DNA of 62,607 bases, from positions 1 through 62,607 of the forward strand of contig JARYLZ010000009.1 in the NCBI GenBank assembly GCA_029907355.1, written 5' to 3'. The position numbers and the translations under genes were made by a program. Below are positions 35,274-44,508 of this stretch, one piece after another. Below the pieces are notes generated by a model. The model was not told the origin of the DNA. It did no database searches and saw only the letters and a program-made list of their open reading frames with translations. Source of the stretch: Bacteroidota bacterium (GTDB lineage: Bacteria; Bacteroidota; Ignavibacteria; SZUA-365). Every line of letters begins with the position of its first letter. Position 1 is the stretch's first letter.

Positions 35274-38096
35274 GTGCAGCGGGTGGTACCTCTTCCCAGC
35301 GCGGTGGTCTTTCTCCTGCTCTTCACGGGCGGGCTCGCCAGGGACGCGGTAGGACAATTCCTTCCCTTCGGGAGGAATAAGGTCAATTACATGTCGTTCG
35401 ATTGGCGTGTCCTCAAGACCGACCACTTCGCGATCTACTTTTACCCGGAAATGGAAACGCTCGCTCGGCGAGGCGCCGCGATCGCGGAGGAAAGTTTTCA
35501 CGAGCTCGAGCAGGTCTTGAATTTCACGATCACCGAACCGATTCCGCTCATTTTCTACTCCTCTCCGATCCATTTCCAGCAGACGAATATTACACCCGGC
35601 TTCATTCCGGAAGGTGTCGGGGGGTTGTTCGAGTTCATCAAAGGACGTGTGGTCATCCCGTACAACGGTTCCATGACGGAATTCCGCTATGTCATCAGGC
35701 ATGAACTCGTGCACGTCTTCATGCACGAAAAGGTGGAGAGCGTGCTTCGGCGGTACAACCTGCAGCCCGAACGGTACCCCCCACTGTGGTTCGTTGAGGG
35801 AATCGCCGAACATTTCTCGACATCATGGGACAGCCAGGCTGAAATGGTTCTGAGGGATGCCGTGCACAGTGGGTATTTCGTCCCTCTTGCCTCGATATCC
35901 GAGATCGCAGGCAGTTTCCTCATGTACAAAGAAGGGCAATCCGTAATCGGCTATATCGAGAGGGAATTCGGCTCGGAAGCTATCGTGCGTATCCTGGAAA
36001 ACCTCTGGAAATCCCCCGATTTCAACGAGGTCATCGAATGGTCGCTGGGCATCGAAGCAAAGGAACTGGACAGGCGGTGGCAATCGTGGTTGAGAAAGCG
36101 TATCTACCCCCTCGTATCGGATCATGAGATGCCCTCGGCGGTCGGGGATATCATCATCCGAGGGGGAATGAACGCGAAACCGGTGTTCTATCGTGACGGG
36201 GATTCGCTCTTCGTCCTCTACATGGCGAATGTAACCGGGTATGCAGGGATATATAGCCGACCGCTTTCGGGCGGTAAAGCGCGCCTTCTTCTCGAGGGGG
36301 AAAAATCGGACGAGATGGAGGCATTTCACTTGCACCGGAGCGGCATGTCGGTCAATCGGCAACATCTCCTCGCTTTCGTTGCACAGAGCGGAGGGAAAGA
36401 CGTCCTCCACCTATTCGATCTACGCCGTGAACGCATCGCCCGAACCCTGTCCTTTCCCGGTCTCGTCGTACTGAACTCCCCCTCTTGGTCCCCGGACGGG
36501 AAGAAGATCGTGATGTCGGCACTTGCACAGTCCGGTCAGAGCGACCTTTTCATCGTCGATCTCGAACGTGACTCGATCGCGCAGGTGACGGACGATATCT
36601 ACGACGACCGGGACCCGGCGTGGTCACCGGACGGGAAGACGATCGTCTTTTCCTCGGACCGTTCCCACTGGGGAGAGGATGGGCGGATGAACCTTTTCGC
36701 ATGTGACCCGTCGACGGGCGAGATACGCTCCGTCATCGTCGAGAACGCCGACTGTCTTTCGCCCTCATGGTCGCCTGATGGTTCTCTCCTGGCTTTCACC
36801 TGTGACCGGGCGGGCGTACACGAAATCTATGTCCTTCGCTATGCGAGGGACGGTGGAGCACAGCGCCGCATCGCGCGGGTGACGAATTTTCTCACCTCTG
36901 CGTTCGACCCTGTCTGGACCGAGGACGGCGGTCTCCTCTGCACGGCGTTCGAGCGCTATGGTTTCCCCGTCCTGAGATTGCCGACGGTGAGCGAGACGTT
37001 GGATTCTCTCGAGACCGTTTCCGTTGCGGCGTACGATGACGCCGATTGCTGGTCGGTGAGTGAATGGGCCGGCGAAACCGCGGTTCAGTCGCTTCGCTAC
37101 GAGAAGGAATACGCGCTCGATATTGCGCAGAGCCAGATATCCACGGATCCGGTGTTCGGGACGATCGGTGGGGCCGTGCTCAGCGTGAGCGATCTGCTCG
37201 GCAATGACAACTATTCCTTCCTCGTCTACAACACGGCACAATCGACGAACGAACTGCTCTCGAGTTTCAGCCTCGCCATCTCGCACGTCCAACTGGGCAA
37301 GCGGGTACCCATCGCGTACGGGATTTTCAGTTTTTCCGGGCGGCGCTACGACCTGCTCGATCCCGACGAATATTTCCAGGAACGGGCATACGGCGGGTAT
37401 TTCGCACTCTCGTATCCCTTGTCCATGTTCCGGAGAATCGAAGGGTCGGTGTCGCTGACGAACTCGGACAAAGAATCCCTCTACGAGCTGCGACAGCGCA
37501 AAGCTCTGCTGTTGACGAACACGATTTCCTACGTACACGACAACGCGCTCTTCACCATCACGGGGCCCCTGGATGGGAGCCGATTCAATCTCACGCTCTC
37601 GTTCACGACCGATATCCGGTACTCGAACGTGAACTATTTCTCGGTGATGGCGGACTACCGGCGGTATTTCCGGATCGCTTCGCGTTCTGCGGTCGCAGCA
37701 CGCCTCGAAATGTTGTACAACGATGGAAAAGAGGCGCGGAGATACTTTCTCGGGGGGAGCTGGGACCTTCGGGGTTGGCCGCGATGGTCAATCCGCGGAA
37801 CGAAACGCTGGCTCGCGAGCGCCGAATTGCGGTTCCCGCTCCTCGACCGCGTCGGTTTCGCCTTCCCGTTCGGCGAGATGAACCTGGGGATCCTCCGCGG
37901 GGCTGTGTATTTCGATGCAGGGAATGCCTGGGACGTCGCGTACGGGACGACTCTCGGGAGTATCGGAGCCGGTCTTCGCTTGGGACTCTTCGGTGTTCTC
38001 GTCCTCCGGTACGATTTCGGGAAACGCATCGAAAACGGTTTCTCGATGCTCCAGGATGGTTTGTTTCACCAGTTCTTCTTCGGGTGGGATTTTTAA
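35274..38096 (+). CDS. Fusion of HExxH peptidase, TolB-type propeller and BamA-like outer-membrane barrel
   Basis: 940 aa with signal peptide (VVPLPSAVVFLLLF, cleavage near residue 28). Three parts follow. A peptidase-MA-like gluzincin domain (about 35-290) has zinc motif HELVH (143-147) and the downstream glutamate E175 in WFVEGIAEHFS. A TolB/PD40 propeller (about 290-620) has repeated PSWSPDGKKIV, PAWSPDGKTIVFSSD and PSWSPDGSLLAF. A C-terminal barrel (about 640-940) resembles the bacterial surface antigen/BamA end (GSWDLRGW, GAVYFDAGNAWD, terminal FFFGWDF). GTG 35274 was chosen for the signal peptide; ATG 35121 would start inside the upstream gene. The last base overlaps the next start. Function unknown; a zinc peptidase tethered to an outer-membrane pore is the simplest reading. 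Confidence 0.82.
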   Translation: MQRVVPLPSAVVFLLLFTGGLARDAVGQFLPFGRNKVNYMSFDWRVLKTDHFAIYFYPEMETLARRGAAIAEESFHELEQVLNFTITEPIPLIFYSSPIHFQQTNITPGFIPEGVGGLFEFIKGRVVIPYNGSMTEFRYVIRHELVHVFMHEKVESVLRRYNLQPERYPPLWFVEGIAEHFSTSWDSQAEMVLRDAVHSGYFVPLASISEIAGSFLMYKEGQSVIGYIEREFGSEAIVRILENLWKSPDFNEVIEWSLGIEAKELDRRWQSWLRKRIYPLVSDHEMPSAVGDIIIRGGMNAKPVFYRDGDSLFVLYMANVTGYAGIYSRPLSGGKARLLLEGEKSDEMEAFHLHRSGMSVNRQHLLAFVAQSGGKDVLHLFDLRRERIARTLSFPGLVVLNSPSWSPDGKKIVMSALAQSGQSDLFIVDLERDSIAQVTDDIYDDRDPAWSPDGKTIVFSSDRSHWGEDGRMNLFACDPSTGEIRSVIVENADCLSPSWSPDGSLLAFTCDRAGVHEIYVLRYARDGGAQRRIARVTNFLTSAFDPVWTEDGGLLCTAFERYGFPVLRLPTVSETLDSLETVSVAAYDDADCWSVSEWAGETAVQSLRYEKEYALDIAQSQISTDPVFGTIGGAVLSVSDLLGNDNYSFLVYNTAQSTNELLSSFSLAISHVQLGKRVPIAYGIFSFSGRRYDLLDPDEYFQERAYGGYFALSYPLSMFRRIEGSVSLTNSDKESLYELRQRKALLLTNTISYVHDNALFTITGPLDGSRFNLTLSFTTDIRYSNVNYFSVMADYRRYFRIASRSAVAARLEMLYNDGKEARRYFLGGSWDLRGWPRWSIRGTKRWLASAELRFPLLDRVGFAFPFGEMNLGILRGAVYFDAGNAWDVAYGTTLGSIGAGLRLGLFGVLVLRYDFGKRIENGFSMLQDGLFHQFFFGWDF

Positions 38097-39229
38097 TGCG
38101 CCCCCTAGGTACGTTGCTGATGATTTGCCTTACCGGCTGCAGGTCGCTCGCACCCCTCGAGACCGGTCGGGACTGGGGTGATGGACCATGGCAACAGGAA
38201 GGGGGAGGGGCGACACGACGGTTCGAGACCACGGAAAAAGCGTGTTTTCCCCCTGTAGGGAAAACGTCCCTCTCTCTATCCGGTTCGCCCGTCTCCGGTT
38301 CCCCTCTCGTTGCAGGCGGTCTGCTCTTCGTTCCCCTCGTGTCCGAGGGCATCGATATCATCCCGCTCGACGAAGGGGAACATCGGGGCAATCTCTCCGT
38401 GTCGGGATGGCTCACGTGCACGCCGGCGATTGAGGGGAACCACCTCTTGTATGCCGTCTCGGGTCACGCGGGGGGCGTCGTCGTGTGCTTCGATCTCGCG
38501 AAACGCCGCCTCGTCTGGGAAAAAGCGACGGGGCTCGTGGAAGCCGACCTGCTGGTCGTGCAGGACACGCTCGTCGTCGCGACGTCGTCGGGAGAGCTAT
38601 CGTGGGGCAGCGCGGAGGACACAACGACGTGGTTCCACGTCGAATTCCCGAAATGCAGCATCGTTGCGACGGCCGCGGACGAGGGAACGATCTACGTGCT
38701 GTGCAGCAATGGGGTTCTCGCCGCTGTCGGACGTACAGAGAGGGGAATCCGCTGGAAGGTCCACGGCCCGTCACCGACCGGTCTTCTTGTCTCGAGCGAT
38801 GGGATCATCGTCACGCATCGAAAAGGCGGCGTCTGTCTGCGTTCCCTGCATGACGGGAGAATCTTGTGGGAGAAGGGAATCGGGGGACCCGTTCATGCCC
38901 CACCCGCCGCGGATTCCGAGCACGTTTACGTGGCATCGGCGGACGGTTCGCTTTCGTGCCTCGACATCCACGACGGCCGGGAACGCTGGCGGTACCGGCT
39001 TGGCGGCCTGCTGAATGCGCCGCCCCTCGTTGCCGGGTCTCATATCGTTCTCGCGGGGGCGGCAGGGACTCTCCGCGCCGTCGACCGTGAGAACGGGAGA
39101 GAGGTGTGGGCCGACGACGTCATGGAACGCTTGGTTTCCCACACGGTACTCGCCGGCGGGAAACTGATCGTATGCTCGGAACGCGGCGGGGCATACCTTT
39201 TTCGACTCGAAACCCGAGACACGCCGTGA
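38096..39229 (+). CDS. PQQ-type beta-propeller lipoprotein (BamB-like fold)
   Basis: 377 aa with lipoprotein signal MRPLGTLLMICLTGC (lipobox LTGC, lipidated C15), so membrane-anchored on the periplasmic side. The rest is a repeated PQQ/pyrrolo-quinoline-type propeller, for example RLVWEKATG, RGIRWKVHG, GRILWEKGIGG, GRERWRYRLGG and GREVWADDV, each a strand ending in a Trp-docking motif. ATG 38096 shares a base with the previous stop. BamB, of similar fold, is a scaffold of the barrel-assembly machine, so a partnership with the adjacent barrel-bearing peptidase is plausible but unproven. Confidence 0.82.
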   Translation: MRPLGTLLMICLTGCRSLAPLETGRDWGDGPWQQEGGGATRRFETTEKACFPPVGKTSLSLSGSPVSGSPLVAGGLLFVPLVSEGIDIIPLDEGEHRGNLSVSGWLTCTPAIEGNHLLYAVSGHAGGVVVCFDLAKRRLVWEKATGLVEADLLVVQDTLVVATSSGELSWGSAEDTTTWFHVEFPKCSIVATAADEGTIYVLCSNGVLAAVGRTERGIRWKVHGPSPTGLLVSSDGIIVTHRKGGVCLRSLHDGRILWEKGIGGPVHAPPAADSEHVYVASADGSLSCLDIHDGRERWRYRLGGLLNAPPLVAGSHIVLAGAAGTLRAVDRENGREVWADDVMERLVSHTVLAGGKLIVCSERGGAYLFRLETRDTP

Positions 39230-39861
39230 AACGAGACCCTCATATCGTCTTTCTCCTTTTCCTGCCGTTTTTCCGCGTGCTGGGACAGGGAGTGGAACCC
39301 GCGATGCCGGTGGGCATTTCCATAGACTCGTCCCCCCGCGGCGCCGAAGTCTGGATCGGTGACAGCCTGTACGGAATGACGCCGTGCGAAATCCCGGTGA
39401 CGGTTCGGGACACGATCGTCTTTTACTACCCATCCCGCATGGTTTGGAATGCATCGCGCGCGTTTGCAGCGCCGCCGTACCCCGATCGTTCCCGCGGAAC
39501 GGTTCACGCGACCATTCCACTCAGAGTCTGCCGAGGGATCAGGGGGGAAGGATCGTTGTCGGATACCGCCTTCAACACGCCGGTCATGCGGCGGATTCGG
39601 TCCCATATTGTCGACGAAAAACCGTCGCATCGTCTGCCGCCACCGCGCATCCTTCTTCCTTTGGGCTCGGCCATCGTTGCAGGTACGGCGGCCGTGGTGT
39701 TGAAACGCGAGGCGGACGCCCGCTATGACGACTATCTTCGCACCGGCGACCGTGCACAGCTTAGACGGGTCAAGCACTACGATATCGTTTCCGGAATCGC
39801 CCTCGCAACAACGGAAATCGCGTTCGGATGGCTCATTTACCTTTTGTTCAGGGGGAAATGA
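39226..39861 (+). CDS. PEGA-domain membrane protein
   Basis: 211 aa starting at GTG 39226, which overlaps the previous stop as GTGA. A signal or anchor segment (IVFLLFLPFFRVLGQG) is followed by a PEGA-like domain (ISIDSSPRGAEVWIGDSLYGMTP, about residues 28-95). Two hydrophobic helices come near the end (about 145-160 and 188-207), enclosing a basic stretch. PEGA domains usually sit at the cell surface or next to peptidoglycan. Third member of the 35.3-39.9 kb envelope cluster; role unknown. Confidence 0.72.
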   Translation: MKRDPHIVFLLFLPFFRVLGQGVEPAMPVGISIDSSPRGAEVWIGDSLYGMTPCEIPVTVRDTIVFYYPSRMVWNASRAFAAPPYPDRSRGTVHATIPLRVCRGIRGEGSLSDTAFNTPVMRRIRSHIVDEKPSHRLPPPRILLPLGSAIVAGTAAVVLKREADARYDDYLRTGDRAQLRRVKHYDIVSGIALATTEIAFGWLIYLLFRGK

Positions 39862-39963
39862 GAAGTATTTTCGTTTCTGCAGCCTCGTTCAGGGCAAAAA
39901 CACCGATAAGGCGGAGAGAGGGCTGCCGTTTACCCGAAAATCCGTACGACCGCGTGCGTCGTC

Positions 39964-40791
39964 ATGGCGGAAAAAGTCGACCTCCATACGCATACATACT
40001 TTTCCGACGGAATCCTGTCGCCTCGCGCCCTGGTCGTTCTTGCCGCAGAGCGGGGGATCTCATGCCTCAGTATCACGGATCACGACAGCATCGACGGTTT
40101 GGAGGAAGCGACGGAGGCGGGCAGGGAATACGGGGTGGAAATCATCCCGGGCGTTGAGCTGAGTGCCACCCTCGGTGTGAAGGATATCCATATTCTCGGT
40201 TATCTGTTCGACCCGTCGAACCGTGCCCTTCGCACCACACTCGACTTGTTCAAGAAAGAGCGTTTCCACCGCGCCGTGCGGATCGTCCGGAAACTCAACC
40301 AGTTGAACATCCCTCTCCGTTTCGATGCCGTACTCGAACGGGCCGGGCACGGGGCAATCGGGAGACCGCATATTGCGGAGGCGCTCGTCGAAGAAGGCCT
40401 CACAAGCGATTATGTCCAAGCGTTCGAACATTACATCGGCGATTCGGGGCCCGCGTATGAACCCAAGTACCGCATTTCGCCGGAAGACGCCATGGCGATC
40501 ATTGCAGACGCAGGGGGTATTTCCATTCTGGCCCATCCCGGGTGGTACGTCAACGAGGAGGAACTGATGCAGCTGATCCGGGCGGGGCTGGACGGGATCG
40601 AAACCGTTCACCCGGCCCATGACGACGGGAGACGCCGGTTCTACCGTGATATCGCGTCGGCATACTTTCTCCTCGAAAGCGGTGGGTCGGATTACCATGG
40701 CGGGAGGAGAAACGACGATGAAAATTTCGGGACGTGCGTCGTCGGCCGGGAAATCCCCGCTGCCATGCGCAGAAGATTGTTCATCCAATAA
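39964..40791 (+). CDS. PHP-domain phosphoesterase (RNase AM/TrpH-like)
   Basis: 275 aa metal-dependent phosphoesterase. Metal-binding residues are seen in VDLHTHTYFSDG, ITDHDSIDGL, IPGVELSA, ISILAHPGW and GGSDYHGG. This layout matches the YciV/TrpH family (3',5'-nucleoside bisphosphate phosphatase or 5'-3' exoribonuclease RNase AM). Cytoplasmic. The lumazine synthase gene follows after 14 nt. Confidence 0.87.
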   Translation: MAEKVDLHTHTYFSDGILSPRALVVLAAERGISCLSITDHDSIDGLEEATEAGREYGVEIIPGVELSATLGVKDIHILGYLFDPSNRALRTTLDLFKKERFHRAVRIVRKLNQLNIPLRFDAVLERAGHGAIGRPHIAEALVEEGLTSDYVQAFEHYIGDSGPAYEPKYRISPEDAMAIIADAGGISILAHPGWYVNEEELMQLIRAGLDGIETVHPAHDDGRRRFYRDIASAYFLLESGGSDYHGGRRNDDENFGTCVVGREIPAAMRRRLFIQ

Positions 40792-40805
40792 AGGAGGGTT
40801 GAAGA

Positions 40806-41282
40806 ATGTCCACGCCCGTCGAAGGGGATCTGCTCGCCCGTAAGGCCCGTTTCGCCATCGTCGCGAGCAGGTACAATGAAATCATCACACGGCGTCTCAT
40901 CGATGGCGCCGTGGACTGCCTGATGCGCCACGGCGCTGCAGAGGAGCAATACCGGGTGTTCCTGTGCCCCGGTGCCTGGGAAATCCCTCTTCTCGCCAAG
41001 AGTATCGCCGAGTCCGGCGCATACGATGCGGTGATTTGCCTGGCGGCCGTTATTCGGGGCGAGACTCCGCACAACGAGTATATCGCCTCCGAGGTCGCCA
41101 AGGGGATCGCTCAGACATCTCTCGCGACAGGTGTTCCCATGCCCTTCGGTGTCCTGACGACGGATTCCGTCGAGCAGGCCATCGAGCGGGCGGGTCTCAA
41201 GCACGGGAACAAGGGATGGGATGCAGCGCTCTCCGCACTCGAGATGGTGAACCTGTTGGCGGCTGTGCGACGAGGCGTATGA
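40806..41282 (+). CDS. ribH: 6,7-dimethyl-8-ribityllumazine synthase
   Basis: Penultimate riboflavin biosynthesis enzyme, joining 5-amino-6-ribitylaminouracil and 3,4-dihydroxybutanone phosphate. Typical motifs: SRYNEIITRRLIDGA, PGAWEIPLLAK, LAAVIRGETPHNEY (catalytic His in TPH) and PMPFGVLTTD. 158 aa is standard. AAAGGAGG precedes ATG 40806. No FMN riboswitch and no other rib genes are nearby. Its stop overlaps the next start by 3 bp. Confidence 0.96.
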   Translation: MSTPVEGDLLARKARFAIVASRYNEIITRRLIDGAVDCLMRHGAAEEQYRVFLCPGAWEIPLLAKSIAESGAYDAVICLAAVIRGETPHNEYIASEVAKGIAQTSLATGVPMPFGVLTTDSVEQAIERAGLKHGNKGWDAALSALEMVNLLAAVRRGV

Positions 41283-43528
41283 AGGCACCATCGGCTGTCC
41301 TCCTTCCCCTTCTCGCCATCTCCGCTTTCGTGATTGCGGCTCGGGCGCAAGTGGGGGCGTGGTCCACCTACACGGACATGAGCGATGTACGCTCCCTCGT
41401 GATACAGGACGGGACCCTTTGGGCAGCGACAGGCGGTGGAGTTTTCCGTTACGATACGAGGTCCGAACGTTTCACCACCTACACGAATATCGATGGGCTC
41501 GCTTCGATCGATGTCCGCGCTGTGGCGATCGACCGGGAGGGGACGGTTTTCGTCGGGTTGTCGAACGGCACCGTCAATATCCATTACGCTGGGAAAGGAT
41601 GGAGTACGGTGCCCGATATTGCGCGTGTCGTCGATAAACCGCAGAAGGGGATCAACGTTCTCCGCGTTCACCAGGGTTTTCTCTACGTGGGAACGGATTT
41701 CGGCCTCTGCGTCTACGACCCTGCGACGCGGAGTTTCCGGGACACGTACCTGAAGTTCGGAGATCTCCCCGCACAAGCGTGCGTCCGCGATGTTTTCTTC
41801 ACGGGTGATTCCATTTGGGTCGCGACGGACGAGGGACTGGCGATTTCCGTCACTTCGGCACCGAATCTCCAGGACCCTCAGTCCTGGCGGTCTTTCACCG
41901 TCGCCGACGGATTGCCGCACAAGGCCGTGCTCCATATCACGCGTTTCAACGGCGTTATGGTCGCGTGCACGGCCAGCGGTGCCGTCTTCAGGGAAGATGG
42001 GCGGTGGAGCGCAGCATTCCCTTTCCTCGGCGAAGTCGCGATCCGGGCATCCGCAGTCGTTGAGGATGTGCTGTTCTTCGCGACCGACAAGCGCCTGTAT
42101 AGAGCGGTTTCCCTGCAGGATGCAGAGCCGGTCGGTCCTTCATTGGACGAGCCATCTTACCGCGGGGCCGTGATCAGGGCGCTGGCCGCATCGTCCGACG
42201 CTTTCTTTGCCGGTACGAACAGGGGAGTCGTCGACACGCACACCGACCCATGGAGGTTCCGGAGGCCGGAAGGCCCTGTCTCGAACATTTTCCGTTCACT
42301 TACCATCGATGCGAACGGCAGACTCTGGTGTGCCACGGGGACGACGGCGGACTCTCGGGGGGCGAACTGTTTCGACGGGGCACGATGGCGCAATTACTCC
42401 GTCGAGACGTCGGAACTCCCGACCGATGAAGTCGCCTGCTCCGCCGCGGGCCCTGACGGTGACGTCTTCCTCGGAACATGGGGAATGGGAGTGGTGCGCA
42501 TTCTCCCGAACGATTCGATCGAGCTGTACAACCCTCAGACCGTCCCGGGGTTCCCCGGTATCGTCAATGATTCTCTATTCGCGGTCGTCAGCGGACTTTC
42601 TGTCGACCCCCAAGGGAACCTCTGGACCCTCCATTACCGTGGTACGAACGGCATCGTCCTCGGCAGGAGATCGCGGGATGGGAAATGGCGGTTCTACCGG
42701 AATCCTTTTTGGGACGATACCTACCTTTTCGGCACGGCGATCGACCAAATGGGGAACAAATGGACATGGTTGGATTATTCGTATACCGGCGTCATGACCT
42801 TCAACGAGAATGGGACGCCTGACGACCTCTCCGACGATGCGTGGAAAAAAATCGACCCTTCCACGTTCCTCGCCGGGAGCGTCAAAGCCGTGGCGACAGA
42901 CCGTTTCGGCGACGTGTGGATCGGTACGAATCTCGGACCACGTACCGTCTTCAACCCCGCCGCACCCGACAAGGTTTCCCGCACGTGCTACAACACGCGG
43001 TGCAACGTCGAGGGGCAGAACATCACCTGCATCGCGGTGGACCCCGTCAATAACAAGTGGCTCGGCACAACGTCCGGAGTCTTCGTCCTTTCATCGGATG
43101 GAAGCAGCATTCTCGCCCAGTATACGAGAGCTAACAGTCCGCTGATCGATGATGTCGTCACGTCCATCGTGATCCATCCCCAGACGGGCGTGGCCTATAT
43201 CGGGACGAGCCGGGGGTTGTCCAGCGTCGTTACGCCATTCGTCCAGCCTTCGCAGACGGCCGAGCTTCGCATCTCCCCGAATCCCTTCCGACCCGGAATC
43301 GATGATCGTATCATGGTCGAGGGGTTGCCCGAAGGCGCCGTCCTGAAGATCCTCACGATATCCGGCGATCTCGTCGCGGAGATTGAGACGCCGGGAGGCG
43401 GCGTCGGTTTCTGGGACGGTCGGACTCGAAACGGTGACCCGGTTGCTTCGGGGGTATACATCGTCGTCGCATACCAGATGGAGGGTACCGGGGTCCGCCT
43501 GGGGAAGGTGGCGATCGTCCGCCCGTAA
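41279..43528 (+). CDS. porZ: PorZ-like two-propeller protein with T9SS-type C-terminal domain
   Basis: 749 aa with signal peptide (1-23, ending AARAQ). It then has many beta-propeller units of the two-component-regulator type (RSLVIQDGTLWAATGGGVFRYD, GDVFLGTWGMGVVRI, GDVWIGTNLG, NKWLGTTSGVFVL). The C-terminal domain of about 90 residues begins LRISPNPFRPG and ends with GVYIVVAYQ, as in FlgD/T9SS sorting domains. This order (N-terminal propellers then CTD) matches PorZ, part of the T9SS attachment complex that processes cargo. ATG 41279 overlaps the ribH stop; the frame continues upstream only as a shadow. The symbol is by architecture, not by alignment. Confidence 0.7.
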   Translation: MKAPSAVLLPLLAISAFVIAARAQVGAWSTYTDMSDVRSLVIQDGTLWAATGGGVFRYDTRSERFTTYTNIDGLASIDVRAVAIDREGTVFVGLSNGTVNIHYAGKGWSTVPDIARVVDKPQKGINVLRVHQGFLYVGTDFGLCVYDPATRSFRDTYLKFGDLPAQACVRDVFFTGDSIWVATDEGLAISVTSAPNLQDPQSWRSFTVADGLPHKAVLHITRFNGVMVACTASGAVFREDGRWSAAFPFLGEVAIRASAVVEDVLFFATDKRLYRAVSLQDAEPVGPSLDEPSYRGAVIRALAASSDAFFAGTNRGVVDTHTDPWRFRRPEGPVSNIFRSLTIDANGRLWCATGTTADSRGANCFDGARWRNYSVETSELPTDEVACSAAGPDGDVFLGTWGMGVVRILPNDSIELYNPQTVPGFPGIVNDSLFAVVSGLSVDPQGNLWTLHYRGTNGIVLGRRSRDGKWRFYRNPFWDDTYLFGTAIDQMGNKWTWLDYSYTGVMTFNENGTPDDLSDDAWKKIDPSTFLAGSVKAVATDRFGDVWIGTNLGPRTVFNPAAPDKVSRTCYNTRCNVEGQNITCIAVDPVNNKWLGTTSGVFVLSSDGSSILAQYTRANSPLIDDVVTSIVIHPQTGVAYIGTSRGLSSVVTPFVQPSQTAELRISPNPFRPGIDDRIMVEGLPEGAVLKILTISGDLVAEIETPGGGVGFWDGRTRNGDPVASGVYIVVAYQMEGTGVRLGKVAIVRP

Positions 43529-43740
43529 GCTCCTGGGAGCGAGCAGGGGAATCGCGGACACCCCCTCGGGCTCGCGGAAGTGTTTCTTCGTTTCCAGTCT
43601 TCTGTCGAATGACGAAAAGAATCTCGCCTTCTTACCTTTTCGTCCTCATGGGGAATTGCAACACCCCCATTGTATGGAAACATCTCCGTCTTTTCAGCGC
43701 ATTATTCGAGTTCGATGTGAAATGGAACGGTTCGACTTCC

Positions 43741-43803
43741 CAGGGTATGGTTTTTCTTTGATTTAGGATTTTTAATGTTTAAATTATAAGTCTTGAATAT
43801 CTC
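43741..43803 (+). promoter_or_regulatory. AT-rich putative promoter/leader of the cmk-ispH-rpsA operon
   Basis: This 63-bp stretch is far richer in A/T than anything around it (runs such as TTTTTCTTTGATTTAGG and TTTAAATTATAAG) and ends at the cmk start. TTTG at 43757-43760, TAATGTTT at 43773-43780 and TATAAG at 43785-43790 resemble promoter elements, but no pair has ideal spacing. Confidence 0.35.
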
Positions 43804-44508
43804 ATGCGAATGAGAAAACCATTCATCATAACCATCGACGGTCCGGCAGGATCCGGAAAAACGACGACCGCGCGCCTCGTCGCGGAACGCCTCGGATTTC
43901 CGTACATCGACACGGGGGCCATGTACCGGGCGGTCGCGTATGCCGTGCTGTCCGAAGGTCTCGACGCGAGCGATGAGCCATCGATTTGCCGTCTTGTGCA
44001 GAGGATAACGGTCGAATCGGTGACGGTGGACGGCGTGCGCCGTACTCTTCTCAACGGCGTCGATGTCGAACCCTATATCCGTTCGCGCGAAATTTCGCGA
44101 CTCGCCAGCATCGTGAGTGCGATTCCCTGCGTGCGGCAGGCCATGGTTGCCCGTCAACGTGCAGCCGTCGAAGGTGTGAAAGGTGCAGTTCTCGAGGGGC
44201 GCGACATTGGGACCGTCGTTTTCCCCGATGCCCCGTGCAAAATATACCTCGTGGCCGACAGCAGGACGCGAGCCGAACGCCGGAGACTCCAGCTCGCCGC
44301 GCAGGGACAGGAAGTGGATGCTTCAACTCTCGAGCGGGAGATCGCCGAGCGGGACGCTTTCGACGCATCGAGGTCGCATTCTCCGCTGAGGAAACCCGAG
44401 GACGCCGTCGAGGTGGACACCACGCATTTGACCATCAAGGAGCAAGTCGACGCGATCGTCGGCATCGCGGGGGAAAAGATGACGCAGAGCGGGGGAACGA
44501 ACGCATGA
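43804..44508 (+). CDS. cmk: Cytidylate kinase
   Basis: Phosphorylates CMP and dCMP. P-loop DGPAGSGKTTTARLVAE, YIDTGAMYRAVAYAVL, EGRDIGTVVFPDAPCKIYLVAD and the lid RDAFDASRSHSPL are all present. 234 aa is standard; ATG 43810 is an alternative start 2 residues in. First gene of a tight trio: its stop overlaps ispH by 4 bp. Confidence 0.96.
   Translation: MRMRKPFIITIDGPAGSGKTTTARLVAERLGFPYIDTGAMYRAVAYAVLSEGLDASDEPSICRLVQRITVESVTVDGVRRTLLNGVDVEPYIRSREISRLASIVSAIPCVRQAMVARQRAAVEGVKGAVLEGRDIGTVVFPDAPCKIYLVADSRTRAERRRLQLAAQGQEVDASTLEREIAERDAFDASRSHSPLRKPEDAVEVDTTHLTIKEQVDAIVGIAGEKMTQSGGTNA

Noticed and set aside
40792-40805. FMN riboswitch upstream of ribH
   Set aside because: Only 14 nt separate ribH from the previous gene; no room for the aptamer.
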